Positions 60,185 through 64,000 of a stretch of DNA of 64,000 nucleotides are shown piece after piece (the first letter of the stretch is position 1; each line of letters begins with the position of its first letter). A program made the translations under genes and the position numbers. Location: contig NZ_NFLV01000008.1 in NCBI RefSeq assembly GCF_002161065.1, forward strand, positions 62,001-126,000. Direction: 5' to 3'. The DNA comes from Eubacterium sp. An11 (lineage in GTDB: Bacteria > Bacillota > Clostridia > Lachnospirales > Lachnospiraceae). Under the pieces are notes generated by a model, which ran no database searches, was not told the origin of the DNA, and was given only the letters and a program-made list of their open reading frames with translations.

Positions 60185-60236
60185 ATTATATCATAAATAT
60201 TTCTATTTGTTAAGTGTTTTTAACATATTTGTAACA
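60185..60236 (-). promoter_or_regulatory. Promoter with WalR (YycF) box for the 3D-domain gene
   Basis: On the minus strand TGTTAC-AAATA-TGTTAA (60236-60220) matches the WalR consensus TGTWAH-N5-TGTWAH exactly. It lies 6 bp upstream of TTAACA (60213-60208), 17 bp before TATAAT (60190-60185). Confidence 0.72.
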
Positions 60237-60260
60237 TTTAACGGTTTTTTCAGCAACAAA

Positions 60261-61289
60261 TTAAAATTTAATGCCCGCTTTCGTGCGCGCTTTCTCCAAA
60301 ACTCCCACCACCGTCACTGACTCTGCCAAGTATTCCTGCGCTGTCTCATAGTCCTTATCGTCAATCATTCTGGCAAAATCCGTAAATTCCTGCATCATAC
60401 GATGATGCTTCTCCGGTGCCTTAAAATCCTCCGTCTTTGTGGCCCGGACCATGGCTCCCGCCGCGTCTCTGACCTTCTCCTTTACATTTTCATCCACGTA
60501 GGTTGTCAGCAGAGCATCCGCAATATTCGGCTTACTGTCGACTTTCATCCAGCCTTTTTCCCCCTGAATGGAAATGAATCCCGGACTGTCAGAATCTTTG
60601 GCTCCCGTGCAGACTGCGCTGAACCCGTCATATTTAAGAATCAGAGTGCCGGAAGTATCCACGCCATTCGGTCCGATGTTCGGATAATACTCCACATCTT
60701 CCGGCTCTCCAAACAGTCCGACGCAGTAATGCACATTGTAGACATTAATATCATACAAAGCCCCTCCGTAATAATCCGGATCAAAGGAGTGGGTGATATC
60801 TCCCGCCAGGTAGGCGTCATAGCGGCTGGAATACTGAGAATAATTACAGAGCGCCATCCGAAGAGTACCTAATTTCGCTAGATTCTTCTTCATCTCATCA
60901 AAAACCTCGTTGTGAAGAACGGTGACCGCCTCAAAAAGAAAAAGTTTCTTATCCTCCGCAAGCTTCTTCAGCTCCTTTGCCTCCTCGTAAAATCCGGTGA
61001 AAGGCTTCTCCAGAATCACATTTTTTCCGTGCAGAAGAGCTTCTTTCGCATACGGATAATGCGCGTTATTGACAAGGCCGATATAGACCGTATCCGCCTC
61101 CGTGTTTTTGAGCAGCTCCTCGTAATCCGTGTAAATCTCCGGAATCCCATACTGCTGCGCGAAAGCTTCCGCCTTTCCGCGGCTGTGTGGTCTTGCGAAA
61201 ATCGCAGTCATCTCAATACTTTCCACCGGCTCCGCCGCAAACAGCGCGTCTTCGATAATTTTTCCTGTACCAATAAATGCAAGCTTCAT
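60261..61289 (-). CDS. Gfo/Idh/MocA-family NAD(P)-dependent oxidoreductase
   Basis: A 342-residue enzyme. The Rossmann motif MKLAFIGTGKIIEDAL opens the protein, and the EKP motif is present in VILEKPFTGFYEEAKEL. The C-terminal domain has HSFDPDYYGGALYDINVYNVH, placing the catalytic D/H region as in sugar and inositol dehydrogenases. Family members oxidise sugars, inositols or biliverdin-like substrates. AAGGAGG 7 bases upstream fixes the start. It is a single-gene unit. Confidence 0.92.
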   Translation of the reverse strand: MKLAFIGTGKIIEDALFAAEPVESIEMTAIFARPHSRGKAEAFAQQYGIPEIYTDYEELLKNTEADTVYIGLVNNAHYPYAKEALLHGKNVILEKPFTGFYEEAKELKKLAEDKKLFLFEAVTVLHNEVFDEMKKNLAKLGTLRMALCNYSQYSSRYDAYLAGDITHSFDPDYYGGALYDINVYNVHYCVGLFGEPEDVEYYPNIGPNGVDTSGTLILKYDGFSAVCTGAKDSDSPGFISIQGEKGWMKVDSKPNIADALLTTYVDENVKEKVRDAAGAMVRATKTEDFKAPEKHHRMMQEFTDFARMIDDKDYETAQEYLAESVTVVGVLEKARTKAGIKF

Positions 61290-61321
61290 AGGGTCCTCCT
61301 TATATCGTAATATTTCAGCTT

Positions 61322-61350
61322 AGTTTAGCATATACCCAGGAGTATTGTAA
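61322..61350 (-). promoter_or_regulatory. Promoter of the Gfo/Idh/MocA gene
   Basis: TTACAA (61350-61345) and TAAACT (61327-61322) are spaced 17 bp. Confidence 0.65.
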
Positions 61351-61526
61351 GTATATTTTTTATCCTTTCCTCTCCCGATCATTTCAACAAGTCCGGCATC
61401 AGAAATTCGAGATATAAGGAAAGGGACAATCTACTCACAGAAGACTGTCCCTGTTAATCAGGCAAACCATATCCTTAATATTGGCATATTAATGATTTAT
61501 TTTTCCCCACACAGTTCTTCCCCTTC

Positions 61527-61661
61527 TCACCTCTCCCCGGCTTCCTCCATCATAGTCTCCGCGCAGATGCCGTATCCTCTGGTGGGATCGTCCACGAAGA
61601 CATGGGTCACCGCACCGATCAGTTTCCCGTCCTGGATGATGGGACTGCCGCTCTGGAGTGT
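61527..61661 (-). pseudogene. spoIVB: 3' remnant of the SpoIVB sporulation peptidase gene
   Basis: The frame reads [20 protein letters not shown], then [17 protein letters not shown], ending EEAGER and TGA at 61527. This is the C-terminus of the S55 peptidase SpoIVB, including the SGSP active-site serine, which activates sigma-K in the mother cell. Everything upstream of about 61661 is gone, and the normal residue before SGSP (GM) is LQ. No PDZ or transmembrane part is nearby, so this is a displaced fragment; a functional copy presumably exists elsewhere. Confidence 0.8.
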
Positions 61662-62283
61662 GTCAAGACAGGGACAACATTTTTTTCACTTTTTCACCTG
61701 TTAATACATATCTTATCATAAATATTCCTTTTTTTGATCGATTAGCTATATTATTTTTCAGTAAATAAATTTAAAGGCCTCCTGCAAGTAGCTGTCGGGC
61801 AACAGCCGCATTGGAATCACACCATCTTATTCAGACCAGACACTTTGTCTGGAAGTATCATTATCCGAAACAGCCTCTTCGCCACAAAGTTCCCAACCTT
61901 TGCTGCAGCCTGATCAAAACCGCTCCAATCTTTTCTCACGAATACGACTTGCTTTACAGCAACATGGCGCAAAATAAGTATACCTTACGATTTACTATTT
62001 GATTATCATGGCGTATCAACCGCCGGGCTCCACTGTTTCTTATTGTCCTGCAGGATGACTATGAAATTATCAAGTTGCATTTTTACGAGGAACATAAAAA
62101 GAATATTCCTAATTTCCCCTTCATAACAAAGACAGGAGAAAAACAGGAAAAAATCGAAAGAAAGAGAAATTTTTTATATTTTAGATATAGCAATCAAATG
62201 CGAACAGTTAATGATAATAGATGAAGATAAAATTCCCATGGCACTACATGCCGAATCTTTGCATATTGTCTTTTCTCTTCGAA
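61662..62283. other. Gene-free debris region
   Basis: No complete gene is visible. A plus-strand frame from about 61962 (ATGGCGCAAAATAAG) is interrupted by TGA after 12 codons, then stays open to 62221 with LFLIVLQDDYEIIKLHFYEE and KKNIPNFPFITK. This looks protein-like but belongs to no family I recognise. The stretch lies between the SpoIVB stub and the abiF-like RNA and is AT-rich. Confidence 0.4.
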
Positions 62284-62429
62284 TACAATAACCAACGGAC
62301 AAAGCCGTTGGATTTGCTAAAAACCGTTGACTTTTGAGTGAATCCGTACTTAGACTCTATCTTAGTGATCAGGTTTCAGATACTTGTGAGGACTGAGACT
62401 GGGGGAGGACCTGCGGGCCCTCCTTTTTT
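62284..62429 (+). ncRNA. abiF-like structured RNA upstream of an Abi_2 gene
   Basis: The stretch directly before the Abi_2 gene folds well and ends in a terminator. It has CCAACGG/CCGTTGG (62292-62311), a GTTTCAG/CTGAGAC stem near 62370-62399, then a GGAGG/CCTCC-type stem followed by seven T at about 62401-62428. An RNA motif named abiF has been described upstream of Abi_2-family genes by comparative genomics. Position and termination agree, but I could not test the covariance model. Confidence 0.55.
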
Positions 62430-62459
62430 TATTCTGAAAACAAGAAGAGGGGAAAGTTT

Positions 62460-63393
62460 TTTCAAAACCGTTTCTTACATATCACCAGCGACTTGATAAA
62501 CTACAGAATGAAAAAAACTCCAAATTTATGACCGGGAAACTGCAAAAGAAATTCTAAAAAAATATTGGATATTTTTCCTTAATCGGAGGATATAAAACAC
62601 CGTTCATCAACCCAATGACCCATATTTACCAGAATAATGCTTCTTTTGAGGATATCTATGTCCTGTACCAGTTTGATCTTTCCCTGCGTGAACTTGTTTT
62701 CAAATATTTATATGAAATAGAATGTAAAATCCGGCAGCTTATTTCCTACCATTTTTGCAGTCTCCATGGTGAGCAACAGATTGCATACCTCACTCCTGAA
62801 AATTACAATCATACAAAAAAGAATGCTGCTGATATAGCTCGCCTAATCCAGATCTTATCCTACCAGGCAAATAAAAATACGGAACATAATTATGTTGTTC
62901 ACCAGCGTAAGGTCTATCATAACGTCCTTTTATGGGTACTGACCAACACCCTGACTTTTGGACAGATTTCCAGGTTTTACACTTTGCTTCCTTTCCAGCT
63001 GCAAAGCGGCATCAGCAAAGATTTTCCAGGCGTAAATGAAAAAAATTAGAACGTTATCTGAAAATTCTTACCCTATTCCGGAATGTATGCGCACATAACG
63101 AGCGGCTGTATTCTTTTCGGATTCAGATTGATTTTCCAGATACAATACTTCATCAGAAACTGAATATACCAAAAAAAGGAAATCAATATCTTTCTGGAAA
63201 ACGTGATTTGTTTGGTCTGGTCATCGCTTTCCGTTACTTGCTTCCTAAACAAGATTTTCTGGAATTTAAACACGCATTGACCGGTGTTATCAATAAGTAT
63301 ATAAAAAACAGCGGGCAGATCAGCGAATCTTCCATTTTAAATATGATGGGATTTCCTGTAAACTGGAAAAAAATTACGCGATACAACATTTAA
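62460..63393 (+). pseudogene. Abi_2 (AbiD/AbiF)-family abortive infection protein, three frameshifts
   Basis: The parts read in order as KPFLTYHQRLDKLQNEK, LQIYDRETAKEIL, NIGYFSLIGGYKTPFINPMT, then the long open part FEDIYVLYQFDLSLRELVFK to PFQLQSGISKDFPGVNEK, then LTLFRNVCAHNERLYSFR and DLFGLVIAFRYLLPKQDFLE, ending WKKITRYNI. RNVCAHNER is the RxxxxH HEPN RNase motif. Frame changes fall in three A7 runs at 62511-62517 (one A missing), 62556-62562 (one extra) and 63039-63045 (one missing). No start codon is seen before KPFLT. The full-length family protein is about 310 residues, and all blocks are present. The RNA partner lies upstream. Confidence 0.85.
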
Positions 63394-63420
63394 GAAGGAT
63401 TCAAAATCTTGTTCGTCCAT

Positions 63421-63598
63421 TCACAGGCGTTTTTGTAAAACCCTTGGTATTACATGAATAACTGCATTTGCTTTTAATCTCTCTCCAAAATCATCCACTT
63501 TTTGCCAGATAGGGGAGCCTTTTGTATGGGCTGTTTGTTTCCACTTCTTTCAACAGACTATCATAGTCTTTCGTATTTAATATTTCTTCTCGGTCCAT
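63421..63598 (-). pseudogene. Small unrecognised ORF, probably frameshifted
   Basis: ATG 63598 has AAGGAGGGGG 6 bases upstream and begins MDREEILNTKDYDSLLKEVE, but the frame stops at 63491 after 35 residues. Another frame continues in the same style (GSPIWQKVDDFGERLKANAV) to TGA 63421. It follows the excisionase-like gene by 81 bases and may be its operon partner. The family is not recognised. Confidence 0.45.
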
Positions 63599-63679
63599 GA
63601 AGTCCCCCTCCTTCTGCCCATACCATATCTCATTTTTTCAAAAAAATTTAGGATGTCGATTTTGTAATTTGACATGAAA

Positions 63680-63865
63680 TCAGTTAAAACCTTCCGGCAA
63701 ATTATCCAGCCAGTCATCAAAGCTCTTTTTGGAAATATGGTACTTTCCACCATTCAGCTGGATCCACCGGAATTCATTTTTCTTCAGAAGGTTATAGACC
63801 GTCGGTCTGCTGACTCCAAGGACCTCCTGTAACTCATTTACTGTATAACATCTTTTTTCTGCCAT
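63680..63865 (-). CDS. Excisionase-like helix-turn-helix protein
   Basis: A 61-residue MerR-like HTH_17 protein: CYTVNELQEVLGVSRPTVYNLL, then a wing-like LNGGKYHISKKSFDDWL. Such proteins are excisionases or recombination directionality factors, or small regulators in integrative elements. AAAGGAGAGG about 10 bases upstream supports the ATG. No integrase is in the window; it may lie beyond 64000. The upstream flank has a CCCTCT/AGAGGG stem at 63913-63939. Confidence 0.82.
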   Translation of the reverse strand: MAEKRCYTVNELQEVLGVSRPTVYNLLKKNEFRWIQLNGGKYHISKKSFDDWLDNLPEGFN

Positions 63866-64000
63866 ATGTCATTACCTCTCCTTTCATTATTTTGGAGGCG
63901 GCAAATAAATGTCCCTCTATATATCCAAAGTTTCAGAGGGTCTTATACAGCATGTTTCAATAAAAAAATCAAAAAGTGAAGTGATATACTAGTGTTGTAA

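Noticed and set aside
63942-63972. Promoter for the excisionase-like gene (TTGATT and TATAAG on the minus strand)
   Set aside because: The spacing is 19 bp and the -35 is weak, so I did not list it.
1-64000. Stop codon reassignment of TAG to explain the internal stops
   Set aside because: TAG ends intact genes at 6744 and 18165, and the same pseudogenes also carry frameshifts that reassignment cannot repair.
1-64000. CRISPR array or complete insertion sequence
   Set aside because: No regularly spaced repeats of 24-37 bases and no intact transposase or paired terminal repeats were seen.

Overview
The window looks like chromosomal DNA of a spore-forming Lachnospiraceae or related Clostridia. 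Supporting signs are strong GGAGG ribosome-binding sites, GTG and TTG starts, VanRS/OmpR-type two-component modules, a SpoIVB remnant, an FprA flavodiiron protein, a SEDS/PBP pair beside ruvAB-zapA, and an orphan FeoB-associated Cys-rich peptide. No rRNA, CRISPR array or intact insertion sequence was seen; one tRNA-Leu(CAA) is present.

Layout. 1-2472: an open YfhO-type membrane protein on the minus strand that runs off the left edge. 2626-4810: a response regulator/kinase pair behind an operator-like direct repeat. 5019-11461: tRNA-Leu followed by an eroded stretch holding a deleted methyltransferase, an intact methyltransferase, a HEPN/MNT pair with a frameshifted HEPN, a doubly broken MFS pump with an intact MarR gene, PatB, and an oxidoreductase stub. 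11589-13289: an AAA-ATPase/PD-(D/E)XK protein. 13417-18086: a peptide/amide-chemistry cluster (circularly permuted ATP-grasp, alpha-E, transglutaminase, two M14 aspartoacylase-like proteins) in which the ATP-grasp gene is broken and one M14 protein has lost metal ligands. 18165-24578: a seven-gene operon for oxidation of an amino acid or opine-like substrate (ornithine-cyclodeaminase-like protein, three oxidase subunits plus a [2Fe-2S] protein, P-II protein, APC permease), with AraC upstream. 26435-31387: a visibly AT-richer catabolic cluster (MFS, VOC, SDR, AraC, class-III aminotransferase). 31500-32294: debris, including an HtrA PDZ stub. 32519-38711: AraC, MATE, PNPOx, YczE/MarR, HD and NUDIX genes. 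38818-46385: the conserved ruvA-ruvB-zapA-U32-SEDS-PBP run. 46559-49132: an RNase H-fold exonuclease and FprA. 49448-52944: a heterodimeric ABC exporter. 53201-58392: a second two-component system with an FtsX-type ABC transporter. 58534-61289: metal-regulated FeoB-associated peptide/DtxR, a 3D-domain wall protein with a WalR-type box, and a Gfo/Idh/MocA oxidoreductase. 61527-64000: an accessory right end with a SpoIVB stub, an abiF-like structured RNA, a multiply frameshifted Abi_2 gene and an excisionase-like HTH gene.

Two themes stand out. First, six loci (HEPN, MFS, ATP-grasp, Abi_2, the deleted methyltransferase and a small right-end ORF) are decayed in place while regulators or partners beside them remain open. 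Their lesions are mostly single-base changes in G or A runs, plus two in-frame TAG codons. Second, several operons begin with a terminator-like hairpin immediately before the first gene (24680, 31403 and 35701), which suggests regulation by transcription attenuation. All functions are inferred from sequence patterns and family knowledge; no search was run.
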